Shown here: positions 49,127 through 61,212 of the stretch, in pieces
Layout of the letters: each line of letters opens with the position of its first letter
How positions within the stretch are numbered: position 1 is the first letter of the stretch
Source of the DNA: Filosporella fistucella
Lineage: Eukaryota; Ascomycota; Leotiomycetes; Helotiales
Direction: 5' to 3'
DNA: 64,000 bases
NCBI GenBank assembly: GCA_030077755.1
Contig: JAQJZZ010000008.1
Location: 1,364,001-1,428,000, forward strand
Translations under genes and position numbers: made by a program
The notes under the pieces: model-generated
What the model saw: only the letters and a program-made list of their open reading frames with translations
The model's database searches: none
Told to the model about the DNA's origin: nothing

Positions 49127-49861
49127 TCAATTCTCTCCTTCACCCAAACGTCTCTCACTAACACCACTCATGTACATTGGATACCGAAAGCCATCACTGG
49201 TGTTGGCGTATCCCATTTCATCAGCCCAAGCTCCTGCCTCGGTGACAGGATCAACACCCCAACTATGAAAGCTTGCTTCACCATTTCCAGAGCTGGAGCT
49301 CATGTGACTAAGCTTGCTTCCCTTCTGCACTCTCTTAGAAGTAGGAGACGAGATATGGATATCTTGCGGGAGGAAGTGGCCCCCAGATGAAGAATGTTCA
49401 GTAGCGTAGACTGACTGAGGATAGCCTTCTTCAACCAAGAATCGTCGCATCGGGAGGCTCATATCGGATCTAAAAGAAGAGGATCGACGGTGCTCTATTT
49501 CGTTCAGGCCAGGCCCGGGACAAAGTGGAAGATATCCATGCGTAAGTTGGATTTTGGGCTCCTCTCGCTCTGGCCCCTCAGGGAAAGTTGCAGACTGGGA
49601 CGAGGACGCGTAGGATACCGGAGCATTTTGATAAATCTGAGTTCCAATTTCGTAGTCGTAGAGTACTTGTTCATGGCTTGTCTGTAGGGCTTGGTCATCA
49701 CCACTATTCGTGTAGCCGACTTCGCTACAGCTGCAATTGTCGGCGTTGAAGATAGGTGGCCGGGAGGACGATATGTTTTTGAAGCAGCGAAGGCAAGTCC
49801 ATTGATCAATAGGCTCGTAATGGTGAACGTCCTCAATCTCATTGTAGTTGGGGACGGCCAT
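49127..49861 (-). CDS. Uncharacterised protein with a possible Cys knuckle
   Basis: Single open frame of 244 aa from the ATG at 49861 (MAVPNYNEIED); the frame extends five codons upstream without another ATG. Not recognised. Near the N-terminus WTCLRCFKNI...NADNCSC gives a C-x2-C plus C-x-C arrangement that could bind zinc or hold disulfides. The rest is Ser/Gly/Pro-rich and probably disordered, with a short conserved-looking helix (MRRFLVEEGYP) and an aromatic acidic C-terminal part (ADEMGYANTSDGFRYPMYMS). No signal peptide or membrane segment. Composition and length argue for a real gene; a missing upstream exon is possible. Confidence 0.6.
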   Translation of the reverse strand: MAVPNYNEIEDVHHYEPIDQWTCLRCFKNISSSRPPIFNADNCSCSEVGYTNSGDDQALQTSHEQVLYDYEIGTQIYQNAPVSYASSSQSATFPEGPEREEPKIQLTHGYLPLCPGPGLNEIEHRRSSSFRSDMSLPMRRFLVEEGYPQSVYATEHSSSGGHFLPQDIHISSPTSKRVQKGSKLSHMSSSSGNGEASFHSWGVDPVTEAGAWADEMGYANTSDGFRYPMYMSGVSERRLGEGEN

Positions 49862-51721
49862 ATTGGGCGGTGCCAAACGAGAATGCCAAGAGTTGCTATA
49901 TAAAATAAGTATTTACGAATGATTTTGCTGCAAAATTGACTAACAAGTTTTGAATATGGGGAAGAACGACTAAAGTCAATAATAACGACGACAGATTGGC
50001 GGTTGAAGTGTTTGGAGAGGGAAAGGTACAAAATGACCGAGGCTGGAGATGGTAGCCAATGGCTCCAAGAGAACATATAGATAGCTATGAAATGTAGTAA
50101 TACACTGTGCGCAGTTGAAAACAATGTGCAAGAATTTGAGTGTCAATCAAAGGATGGTTGACTTTGGCCAGCAAAGGGGACAGTTCAGTCTTATATACTC
50201 GAACATTATCTCCATCCCTCCTTGCTTGCCAAATTGCTGTTGTAATATCTAAGCCGAACGTTAAACTTGTCTGTGTGACAGGAAGCTTGATCAGCTGGCA
50301 TCGAAGGAAGCCCGGCATCGGATCTCAAACTGATCAATGGGAATGTTCAATCTGCCTGCCTTTGGAGGCAAATAGCATCCTACCAGCATTTCATGATGCA
50401 ATCGGGCGGCGCCCAGGTTCGCAGCATGCACATGCAAACAGCTCCGTATATAGTGCAAAGCAGATCCAAAGCGGGGTCCAAAGAGATGTATGGCATGTCC
50501 TGATATTTGGCAAATCGGAATCCAGCCTCGACTTCTCCTAGGCATTGCTAGACATTCGGAAATGCATTCTCAAATCATGGTAAGGCAACCATCTAGAGGT
50601 GCAGCCTCACTTTCTGTCGACCGCACGAACGGCTTGTTTCGTGATAGAGGAATGACTAGTTATCTTGGCCAGGAGAGCTCGTGGGTTCTGTTTCATTGGC
50701 CAATCCAGAAAGTGCTCCAAGAGGCTGCACTACTTTGATGGACTTAAATTCGATTATTGGAGTTGTTCCATTGTTCAGGGACCCTCGGCTGCTGCATGAA
50801 GGCAGGCAGTACAGTATGTGTTGTGTGCTGGAGGTGCAGGACATTAGCAACGGTGCGACGTGATCAGTCGATTTTGGAATTCAGGGGAATAATCGTGCAT
50901 CCAAATCACTACACAGACAATCATCAACAACATGGGGCTTGTTTTGTAAGCAACATTGACTTTTCTAGATGATCATGCCTCTCAATTGAGTTGGAGACCG
51001 AGTAGGGCTCCTTCATCCCGTATAGGCGGCTAGATGCGGCAAGTCTGAACCGCGGTAGGAATCCGAACGAGGCCGGAATTATATCCTACGTTGAAAAGGA
51101 AGTTTAATTCAGGAGCTGCCACACTACACTGACGGCTTTTCTAAAACAAAGTCGGGGAATCCTTCACAAGGTGGATCGCAGACTTGATAAGAGTCATATT
51201 GTCGCATTAAAGTCCCTCATTGAGTGGAAGGTTGCGGTAGACGCCGATAACCGTCCCCATCTTTACATGTATTGCAATGTCGAAAGAAGGCTGAGTTTAC
51301 ATGCCGTCAATCCGGTCTCGCAGCAAGCACCCCGCAATTGAGCCTCTGCGATCCTTCCAAGTGGAGTCTGCATATCTACCTCCGTAAGGATTGAGTCTGC
51401 CTCATGCCAAGCTCTTCTTGTGTGGACGCGACAGCTTCTAGTTTCCTTCCATGCTTGCAAACGAACGAATGGCGGGTATATTGCAACCATCTCCTCAGCC
51501 CTGTCGTATAGGTATGATTGATTCCCGACCAGCAACGACTCGCTTGCTCGTGATCTGGTGGATGTCTACCTCCGTATCTTCAGGTATATGCCGATGCAAG
51601 AATGCACTGGTTGATCCAGGCTACTTGACAGACATACTTTCTTGGTATGTACCCCACAAATGTGCCACGCATTTGGTACGCCCAGGTCGATACATGATCT
51701 CCCCATCAGTCAGATGCTAGA
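49862..51721. other. Long interval without a convincing gene
   Basis: About 1.86 kb. The largest frames (50140-50541 plus; 50291-50545 and 51263-51535 minus) show no domain or splice support. An 11-mer CTACCTCCGTA occurs twice about 190 bases apart (near 51376 and 51567). Confidence 0.4.
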
Positions 51722-53677
51722 TCACCATTTAGCACCTGCGCTGTTCGCACGTTCTCGCTCTCTTGCTCGCTCCTTTTCATTGGCATTGTCAACTGCGCTC
51801 CCTCTTCTCCGTAGACCGCTTGCCTTCCTTCTTCGCACGACTTGATATCCCCGGTCGAGCTCTGTTTCTATTGCACACCTGACCCTTAATGCACCGACGG
51901 CAGGCCATACACTCCTCTCACCTCGGAGTATCCAATAATCAAGACTAGATTGAGTTGGTGTCTCGAGCAAACGTATGAAGTCTGTTGCAGATAGCTCAGG
52001 AACCAGAGTCACAGAGGCTGCAGGGATATGTTCATCAACCAAGAAGCGTCGAATGGAGAGCGGCAGTAATCCCAAGCTATCGAGCTGCTGTAAACGATGA
52101 TGTATTTCGAGCGTCATGAGTCGGAGAAGACCACCAGTCCAGGACGTTCGTCCACCACGTGTGTACAACGGCGAAGGCCCGTGCATATCACTCTGGAGGA
52201 ACGGAACTAGGTATGGGCGAGCTTGACTGACGATGAAATGATTGACGTTAAAAAGTTCTGCAATTCTAGACAGTGGTGAATCTCTATCTGAATAAGATGC
52301 GTGGGTCCATGGCCGGAACGTGGTTTCCGAGGCTGCAGACCAAGGGATGATTGCTCCAGAAGCATCTTTGCATTTCAACGTCAACGAACGCCCGTACAAT
52401 GATGGAGACGAGGCATTAGACGCGACGGCAGCAGACCATATCAACTAGGAAAGCCATTAGAGATTCGTTTTCGACCATGGCTAATAGAAGACTTACGACG
52501 TTCGGGGCTGTCAAATAGTTAAGGAGATTAGGTACGCCGCCCCTGCCAGTCGTAGAAACCGTAATATTGAGTACACGTTTCGTTCTGCTATAAGCTTCCT
52601 CGAAAGTAAGATCCCCAACATTTGCTCGTACGCACTCCTCTAGAACCGTTACATCCAAGAAATAACCCTCTCGCAGAAACCTACGCATCCTCCTCATTAA
52701 TGTATCCCGCCAGCCATCTAAAGAACCAAGTTCTTCCGATTTGCTGTTTTGAGAGGTAGTTTTCCCAGCAAACGCAGAGAGATCAATACTGTCTCCGCTC
52801 AGAAACTGGGGCAACTCATCTTCTGTGTGTATACCGACCAAGGCAGCTATGAGCGCACCTGTAGCTGTTCCGGTTATTATCCTTGGGAGCAAACCTCTGG
52901 AGAAAAGAGCTTTCACGACACCGAGGTGACACAACCCAAATATAGCTCCACCTTGGAGGACTAACGTGCTTCTTCCAAAAGCTTGCCTTGTATCATGCAA
53001 CAGATCCAACTTGGCTTGACTGCTAAAACCCGGTATGACAGTCCCGTCAGCTCCCGGAGAGGTAGGTAATTTGGTCACATCCGCAATGGCCTGCGCGACC
53101 TGAGTTATGTAATCCTCGATCAACAATTTCGTGCCAGCGAAAGCTCTATTGAAAAGACGGGGTGTTGAGATATTACCTAGATTCCGAACCAGGCCTGATC
53201 GTAGAAGGTTGACGAGTTGAAGAATGTCACCCTCTTCACGCGCAACGATTATTGACTGTAGCCTTTCGTGAATGAGGCGATAATCGTAATATTTCGAGGT
53301 GGGATTCTGACGCCTGCATTGATCCATCAGCACTTTCAGGAATTGTGTGGTTACCAAAGAGGCGATCTTACCATAAGTCGTTACCCAGAAGAACATCGAG
53401 CTGGAAAGCTGCTTCTTCCCATTCTTCGTAAGACTTTGCATCGCGAAGAATTCCAAACCATACTTCCGCGGGCTTCTTTTTTGTAAGCCATTTAAAAAAT
53501 CTCTACGCTATTGAGTGAGTTTCCGTCTTGGAAAGTGCGCCGTGTAACAATGGCACGTACGATTTGCCAGAACAGCAGGACGTCAACTATCACCTTCCAA
53601 ACAGCTCCTAGCACACCAACCATTTTGAGGATAAAAGACTTGATGAGGGCAAACAAAGTTGGAAGATCAAGAATCAT
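51722..53677 (-). CDS. Patatin-fold protein of the Tgl3/4/5 family lacking the Ser-Asp dyad
   Basis: Homologue of lipid-droplet triacylglycerol lipases/lysophospholipid acyltransferases. Exons on the minus strand: 53677-53561, 53502-53372, 53313-52497, 52444-51722; 595 aa. An N-terminal hydrophobic stretch (LIKSFILKMVGVLGAVWKVI) is followed by the family segment RDAKSYEEWEEAAFQLD joined to RQNPTSKYYDYRLI. The patatin core starts with VLQGGAIFGLCHLGVVKAL (oxyanion loop). The nucleophile elbow, normally G-x-S-x-G, reads GTATG, placing Ala (residue 233) at the Ser position. The later Asp-Gly motif before LFNVNHFIVSQ is also absent (THASYSDRDSPLSRIAE). The C-terminus is Arg/Glu-rich. Probably a pseudoenzyme or a divergent subfamily. 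Confidence 0.88.
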
Positions 53678-54110
53678 AATCTTTCGTTTCCGACAGCATA
53701 TTTGATCTTTGCATGCCGTGTTTTGCTACGATGAGCGGCAGGAAAGGAACAAGAAATGTTGGGTAATGCTGGATAGGTAAGTTCACGGCTTGTGACAGGC
53801 AAGGGTGTGACCCCGGCCCCGGACTTTTAGACCTGCATGGGTTTTTAAAGTGCATCTACCCATGCAATCGAAGCTCAATCCGGAACATCTTGTACTCTAA
53901 GGCCATAAAGACATTTCATACTGATATTTGACGATATCACAAGTGGTAGAGCTCATTTCAATCATATTTCGGTTTCTCGAATTTTGAGTCCCCACGGAAA
54001 TTGTGCTCCTATCTTATACTACGGTAACTGTAAGGGCAAGATTGTTCTCAGAAAGAGACAAGATCGCCGCTCTAAATTCCTCCCTTCTTCGCCCATCGGC
54101 TTAATCAGCT
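53678..54110. other. Intergenic, LEO1-patatin
   Basis: About 430 bases; patatin promoter plus the LEO1 3' UTR. Nothing else recognised. Confidence 0.4.
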
Positions 54111-55457
54111 TTACTCGTCTTCATCATCCGAATCAATGATGTTGCGCTTCCTGCCTCTACCAGTTGGTTCAGCGGCTTGCTGTCTAGCTGGAGCTTGATC
54201 GTCGCTCAAGTCTGCAGGCGCATCTGCATCACTACCCACCTCTGGTTCCGAAATCTTCTGTTTCTTCGCCTTGGGCTGTTCTCTATCACTCTCTTCGTCT
54301 AATAATTCCTCTTCGTCGTCATCATCAGCTACTTCCTCCAACTCTTCGTCACTGGAAGCCAAGAAGTCGTCATTCTTGTCATACTCATCCTCCCTATTCC
54401 TCCCTCCTCTCGGCAAATCATCATCGGAATCGTAATCTGCTCTTCGGTTGCGTGGTCGTGGTACTTTGCGACCAGGCGCTCTCCGTCGCCCCTCCAAATC
54501 ATCAACGTTCAAGCCACCACGGGAGCCCCCAGAAGGCTTGTGGCTGCTTGCCTTTTCGGCAGCTGCTTCACGCCTGCGCTGAGCCCGCATCCGCTCTTTC
54601 TCAGCGATTTCGGCCCTCTTCTTTTGCAACTCTGGATCCTGAGTGTTCACAATAATCTCTGGGCCAACTTTGTCATCTTGATTCCCACGTCGAGTGGCAG
54701 CAAGTAAGCTCTTCTGTAATCTCTCCAAAGCGTCATCCTGAATATCCTTATTTGGTCGAACAGTATATTGGTTTGTCATATGGCCGACCATAACAAGGAT
54801 TTGGGAAGCAATCGATGGCGAGGCAAGGTAAGAATGTGAATCTTGAACTTCTTGATATGGCTTGGAATCTTTAGGCGGGGCAAGTGGCTTGCTTTGTAGT
54901 TCGTAGTGTTGGTCTCCTATGGAGATGGTGGTACTTCCGTCGCTCCATCTGTACACAACAGTATTGCTTTCCAATTTTCCAGATGCATCTTCTCGGTACC
55001 GCATGGTTGAAGCCGCGACAGCACTGGCAGAAAAGTTTGCAGATTTGGTTTCCGTGTGGTGATCGAACTCGGGTGGTCTGAATGTCGCAGGTTCATAAGG
55101 AAGAGGGTCAATCCCCAAGAACTTTGGTAATCGGAATGAATTGAACTAGAAACAGTAAACAAATGTGCGCAAGTTTCGAGATTAAAAGCTGACCTGGCCA
55201 TCCAAAGGCTTTGGAACAGGATGCCTCCAGACTGAAGTTTCCATGATTCGAGCATCGCGTCCAGATTCATAATCGATCTCTTCAGCATCTGCACCTGGCA
55301 CCCTATCATTCCTCCCTTCGTCATCCCCTGAGTCAAGCTCTCTGTCGCTCAATTCTCTGACATTTTCTGCCTGCGCATCGTCCTCGTCTCCGCCAAACAA
55401 ATCATCGTCGCCATCTGCTACCGTATCCATAACCTCGTCTTCTGATGAGGATGCCAT
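54111..55457 (-). CDS. LEO1: Paf1 complex subunit Leo1
   Basis: RNA polymerase II-associated elongation/chromatin factor. Exons on the minus strand: 55457-55194 and 55145-54111; 432 aa. The N-terminal 60 residues are strongly acidic. The Leo1 core begins VPKPLDGQ joined to FNSFRLPKFLGIDPLPYEP and continues through ESNTVVYRWSDGSTTISIGD and SHSYLASPSIASQILVMVGH to YTVRPNKDIQDDALERLQKS. The C-terminus is basic then acidic (KKRAEIAEKERMRAQRRR; many DSDDE runs), the usual Leo1 tail. Splicing removes a 48-nt intron with a GTCAGC donor. Confidence 0.94.
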
Positions 55458-55866
55458 CCTTCCTATGGAGGTGATGGTTTCTGAATGTTGTTAACGTTGA
55501 GTGTAGAGACACAGGTACTAGTGGTAGCAGTAGTCTTCGAGAAACGGTTGAAAGCGACACAGGATCGGATTAAGATCCACCTTGCACTTCGGCAGACTCA
55601 CTGTGGCAGAGAGACAGTCTCCAGACGCGTGGAGAAATCTGGGTAGAGATTCGGAAATGCCGGAATTCTACCGATAGCCGAGATGCGGCTCAACACCAGA
55701 CCGCCTAGTCCAACTTTGGATAGATTTCTCCTATTCCACCGACCTCATCACCCCTCGATATCTCGACGAGTTTGATATCTAACCCCCGTCAACTCAGTAC
55801 ACCTTCGAAGTCGCTATCAAGATCTGCTCTGAACTCGATCAGACAGTAGAAGCCAGGCTCCCCAAC
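55458..55866. promoter_or_regulatory. Divergent promoter region, LEO1/MOB2
   Basis: About 410 bases between divergent starts. No defined site recognised. Confidence 0.4.
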
Positions 55867-57630
55867 ATGTCGAATCTGTTTTCTGGAATGTGGGTACTTT
55901 TCGTCCTTCAAGTAACGTGCTCTTCAGTTTTGTTTTGAGATCAGTAGCCAGTGCTTTGGAAGATAAAGATGAATTCAGAGTAGGAGGGGTGAATGAAATA
56001 GCTAAGGCTGTCGTGCGGCTTGGCTTAGTGGCTCGGCGACGACACCATTGTCGATTTTGTTACTTTAATTGCTACTTCATTTCTGTTCTTCTCCACTTGA
56101 AATTCAAGATAAGATCGAGAAGACATCTAGCTTTTTGTGAAAACTCAATTGGCTTTCGTTCTGTCCAGCGTGTCATCATTGCAAGCAGTTGTTAGCTCCT
56201 AGCATACAACTTCTGCAAGTTCCATCATGGATCGACGCGCTCGGTACTTGAGACAGAACGAGATTACCCCTTTGTATTTCTCCCTTCGCCAGCCTTCATC
56301 TTTCGTTTCAAGTCACGTCAGGGATATTTTTGGCTAACTTTCTATGTAGTAGCGGGCGTTTCCGAGGAGGTGGAAAGAATGGGGGCACGAAGAGTCCTGG
56401 ACCACCTAATGGTGGGCAACCAACGTCACCAACAGGCAGCTCGCAAGGGAATCAGTCTTCGACAAGCTTGGCCCCACGAATTTCCCCACTACCCAACTCT
56501 CCGTCACTTTCACAAACCTTGTCAATGAACGAATCGACCGGCAGCCTTCCAGGTAGCGACATTCTTTCAATGTACAACTTACCTCGTCCCAAGCCACTTT
56601 GGTTGAACGATGCCTACTCTAAGCATATCGTCAAAGGAAACTTTATGACCTTGTCAGCTAGACCAAAGACAGTTGAACCAGGCGAGTGGATTGCACACCA
56701 AGGTAAGCCCCTCAAATCTAATTAGAGGCACATCTCACAAGGCAATAGTCGTTGAGCATTATCGGATCTTGTGGAACTTTGTTCGTGTTATCCATGATAA
56801 AGATGAAGATGGAACCTCAATCTGCAATGCTCATACCTGTCCCCGTATGTCAGCTGGCGCGTAAGTTTATCCTCAAATCCTAATTTACACACAACTGAGA
56901 GATTTCAGAAACCACTCATTCACCTGGTTGAACTCGAAGAAAGAGCCAGTTGAAGTCCCAGCAAACGAGTATATCTCTCTGATGCAACGATGGATCTCGG
57001 GCAAGATCGACAACACTAACATCTTCCCTACTGACCCTGCTGGTGTATCATATGCACACAACACTGGAAATCCAGAGATCGCTAGCGCAACCTACGCATC
57101 TGGTGGCCTGAACACTCCTGGCTCCAACACTCCTATCCCTGTCGGTCCAACAAGCCTGAACACATCTCTCTCTCAGCTTGCAGGCCCCGGCGACTGGATT
57201 GGCAAGAGTAGTGGCTTCCCAGTTGAGTTTGTTGATGTCAGTCAAACAATCTTCCGCCAAATGTTTCGAGTTTACTCTCATCTCTACTGGGCTCATTTCA
57301 TCGAACCATTCTATCACCTCAATTTGGAGAAGCCATTGAACAGCTGCTTCAGTCATTTTCTGCTTACTGCAACTGAGATTGACATGCTGAAGCCGCACGA
57401 GCTTGAGCCCATGCAACCTTTGATTGATGTAAGTCTTAAGTCCACCCCATAGCAGTTATACTGCGGTTGATACGATCATCCCCTCAAGAATTATCACAAT
57501 ACATGATTTATACTGATTTCGGCAACAGCTATGGGCTGCTAATGGCACGTTCCCAAAGGAATCAAAAGCTTACGGTTGCGCCAACCTCAAAGCTGGTGAA
57601 CGCCTTCTTTCGCTTGCTGGTGTCAATTGA
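55867..57630 (+). CDS. MOB2: Mob2-like NDR-kinase activator
   Basis: Mob-family coactivator, probably partner of the Cbk1/COT1 NDR kinase in polarity and morphogenesis. Exons 55867-55889, 56350-56702, 56749-56860, 56909-57428, 57529-57630; 369 aa. The first exon (23 nt, MSNLFSGI) is separated from the rest by a 460-nt intron. After a disordered Gly/Ser/Pro N-terminus, the Mob fold begins at PLWLNDAYSKHIVKG. Zinc ligands are visible as Cys in CNAHTC and His in SHLYWAH. The Mob2-like block WLNSKKEPVEVPANEYISLMQ supports Mob2 over Mob1/phocein. A roughly 55-residue Gly/Ser/Thr-rich insertion interrupts the fold after the NIFPTDP segment. Confidence 0.88.
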
Positions 57631-58335
57631 CCCAATACCAACAATTGGAGATTTGGTCTGGCAATGAAGCGAAGTTTGGTATATTTATACCAAAGTGGAA
57701 CAGGAATTCCAGTTGATTACTGGTTTTATGGATTTCACAAATTTCTGAGATGCATTCAGGGTGCGGGCATAATTCAGCGAGGGTTCACCATGGCGTTACA
57801 CGATTATGAATTTGCGGATACGAATGATGCTTCACTGTAGATGTAGACAAGTCGCAAAGGTTCATAGTTAAGACACAAGCATATGCATGTCGGGGGTTTC
57901 TTATCTATATGATTTTAGTGCATGCCTTTTCAACGCAATAACTTTATTCGCGACCACCTAAGTCTTGTGTATCTCCTTTTGGACAGCTCATTTACCAGTT
58001 GAAAGCCATTACACATAAGCGCGACCCAATCAAATAATAAAGATGACATGATGTAGCTGCTTGGTTAGATGAGGTGGACGACAGGCGCCACAACATATTT
58101 TCATTTTAAACTCCATAAGCTAGTTCCTATGGCTTAGCTCAATATCTTTCCTATTCGGGGACGGAAGATGCTTTGCAGTTACACTTTCTAGTTTTCCATC
58201 TTGGCACTTAGAACAAACGAAGTTCGCGTAGCTGAACTGACATCAATGAGCTCACATGTGTGTTGTTTTCAAATACTTTTGCATTATTTGATAATCTAAC
58301 ATCCACAACGCCAGTGCTATGAGCAACATTTGATA
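57631..58335. other. Intergenic between convergent genes
   Basis: About 700 bases, AT-rich. Only short ORFs; nothing recognised. Confidence 0.4.
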
Positions 58336-60719
58336 TCACATCCATAAACGACAAGTACCATCTGCGCCAGCACTTACACACCACGGCTCTCTTGGATGCC
58401 AATCAATATCCATGACACCTAATGCACTTTTTACTTTATGTCCTTTAAGGACCTTGACTGGTACGATTGTAGCATTCTCCATCATGTCACTCACAACCTT
58501 GCCATGGAAAATTTGAAGACTTCCATCGTCACTTGCATCTGCAAAGAGTGGGAAGCCTCCTTTATGATACTTGACTGCTCGGATAGCTTTGGAGTGAAAT
58601 CTCATGGTCTTGTAGGGGCGCGTAGAAAGGTCAAGATCGTGCCATAAGAGGCGTCTATCGTAGGATCCAACGATCAAATTATCGCCTCCGGGGTGGATGT
58701 CAAAAGAGGATATCCATCGCGCACCAGGTTGAATGATTTTGACTAATTCTTGCTTTTGGAGATCATAGCTTCGAATTGTACGTTGGGTTGCAACGAAGAA
58801 CAGAGGTCGTGAAGGATGGAATTGTACAGTTTGTGGTATCCCGGGAAGACGGCGGAAGGGTATCTGAGTAAGATGTTTAGATAAAGTGTGAATCGCCACA
58901 GCACTTCTTTGGGCTGTTGGTGAGACAGTCGAGAAAAAATCGCCTCTTCTGTGCCAGCTAATGACTTTGACTGTTGTGCGAACAGTGATTTTGATCAGAA
59001 CACCTTCATCTTCAAGGCGAGATCCAGGACGAGTCCACTTCGCAACGGGCTCTTTTCTTGCGCCGTTGGCAGTAAGAGTTTGAGTGGCATTCGTAGCATA
59101 GCCAAATCCTGCATCGAGCAATTCACGACTCGCAGCATCGGTTTCTGGGTCCACAACCGGAGGAACGAGAAGGTACACATCTTCACCAGCAGCAGCCGAA
59201 AGAATAGTTGCATCTCTACCTGGCCGCCATCTCACGGTGTTGACTGCCTCTTCATCGCCAATCTTAGCGCTCCAAAGCTGCCTGCCGGTCAAGAGTTCCC
59301 AGACACGAACTGTCCCATCATCGCCACCACTGGCAAGCCAAACACCAGAGGGGTCAATTGCTAGACTTCGCACGCGTCCTTCATGCCCTCGATACAGGGT
59401 GGAGCAGACGGTCGGGAATGGTTTAAGCTCTTCTGGCCTAGGAAGTTTTGGCAACAGAGAAGCTGGATCAATATTGAGCCTATTTTTACGCACTCGAGGG
59501 GCAAGGTAGAGATCTAAGGATCTCTCAAATCTCTCCTTAATGAATTTTTCATATCCGGGAACTTTCCTAAGGGAATCGTATCCAGTGGGCAGATACTCTT
59601 TCTCTCGTTCCTCTGGGTCTGTGGATTCCCAGGCCTGCTTCTCAGCCTTTGATGGGAGGTACTCGGCGGGTGGATTGTAACTCAGATCATAGCCTGGCGG
59701 AGGTGCTTTAGGTGCTGGAATATTCATGACATGGTCGGGGCGAGGTTGCTCATCCTGCCAGATATCATAATGTATCCCCTCGTCCTCTTCCTCACGCTCT
59801 TCTGGGGGCCGATATGGCAAGATTCTTCCTTCACGTATCGCACGAACAATTTTCATGATCCGTTTGGCTTCGTGCTTTGAAGGTAAGAAACGTCTTTTGG
59901 GCTCAGGAGCAGAGCTCAGAGGCATCTTCTCCTCAATCCCTGTGAAGTATTCGACAGTAGCCTACCCAGATTAGAAACTTGGCCATTCTCTAGCACAAGG
60001 ATACTTACAGGATATGGGTCGTAGCCTTCTTCTGGCATTTCGTTCGTCTGGAGCCTTCTAAGGATCTCCAACTCATCTTGGCTAAGATTAAGTGGTTTAC
60101 CAGTCGATGGATCTGTCAAGCCGGTCCATCCTTTCGGAACTTCTATACTCTCTAAAAGAGCATCCAGAGCCTCCCCCTTAGCGGGTCTCATAATTCGTTT
60201 TCCATTGATATCATATCCAATATGTGGATATGAATCATAAAATGACAGTGGGATATTTCCAATAGTGTTTGTAGTAATTGGCGCATCGGAATCATCCGAG
60301 TCATACACAGGATTTATTTCCTCATATACGTAGCGTTCTCCCCCATTCGCATCAGTGGTGACTGTATAATTCGGTTCGTCGTCGTCTTCTTCGAACGCTG
60401 AAGCATTAACCGCTGGGTCTTCGAAAGTGGTATTTGTGCCATTGCTTTTCGCAATGATTCCAACCAAATCCTGCTCGCCATTCTCGCCATCCTCAGGTGG
60501 TATCTCGTCGCTGTCGAGAGCTTCAAGTTCGGCCTCATCAATATCTTCCTCATCCTCACTCCCTTCGTTTTCTTCACTGTCTCCGTCCGAATCCTCGCTT
60601 TGCGATAAAATCCCTTCCAATAGTCCATCTCCAAACTCGGCATCCGACTCCTCATCAGAGTATTCTGGGACATCGCGAGTGACGGCCTTGCGCTTCCTGT
60701 CAGTCGTTGGGGGCGCCAT
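58336..60719 (-). CDS. ERB1: Ribosome biogenesis protein ERB1
   Basis: WD-repeat subunit of the nucleolar PeBoW (Nop7-Erb1-Ytm1) complex needed for 27S pre-rRNA processing and 60S assembly. Exons on the minus strand: 60719-60009 and 59961-58336; 778 aa. The N-terminus is acidic ([18 protein letters not shown]). The BOP1 N-terminal domain spans the exon joint ([20 protein letters not shown] ... EEGYDPYP joined to [10 protein letters not shown]), through [20 protein letters not shown] and [20 protein letters not shown]. The C-terminal beta-propeller starts [20 protein letters not shown] and ends [15 protein letters not shown] at the stop, as in the family. Confidence 0.95.
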
Positions 60720-61212
60720 GTTGTGATGCTGCAGCTGTGCTCACAACCTCGATATTTTCTCAGCGAAGTAAAATAATTTTGTCTGGGCTCTGTTATCGGG
60801 CTTATCGGCTAGCGTGGGACTGACTTTCGCGGGGCTAGTAGGGCGGCAATTGCATGATTGAGACAAAGAGCTACAATTTCCATCTAAGCAAAAGGCATTT
60901 ATATCCATAGAGTGAGCAGTCGATAATGAAGTTTGCAGATTTCTCCTCTAGGTCACACAAGTGGAAAGCTGTATCATGATCAACCTACACAGTTCTCGGA
61001 TATCTGCATTCTGGTCGCAGTGGGTACAAAATTTGTTGATGCCGCTTTACCACTCAGTATAAGTCTTGGTAGGTGCCTTGCGGCGTAAACAGCACATGAG
61101 ATTATTGTGGCTTCCTCGCCCCTCATTCTCAATTATCAGATAGATGTCTGTGTTCAACAACTTTCTGACCTCCTTAAAACTTGATCCTGTGGCTTGCGGA
61201 TCTACTGTGACC
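60720..61212. promoter_or_regulatory. Divergent promoter region, ERB1/Zn2Cys6 gene
   Basis: About 490 bases between divergent starts. No defined site recognised. Confidence 0.4.

Noticed and set aside
50140..50541. 133-codon plus-strand ORF as a gene
   Set aside because: No domain, no splice support and no coding-like composition.
53490..53520. Apparent frameshift at a T6 run in the patatin gene
   Set aside because: A 58-nt intron (GTACGT donor at 53560, TAG acceptor at 53503) joins LLFWQI to RFFKWLTKKK in the conserved frame, so no indel is needed.
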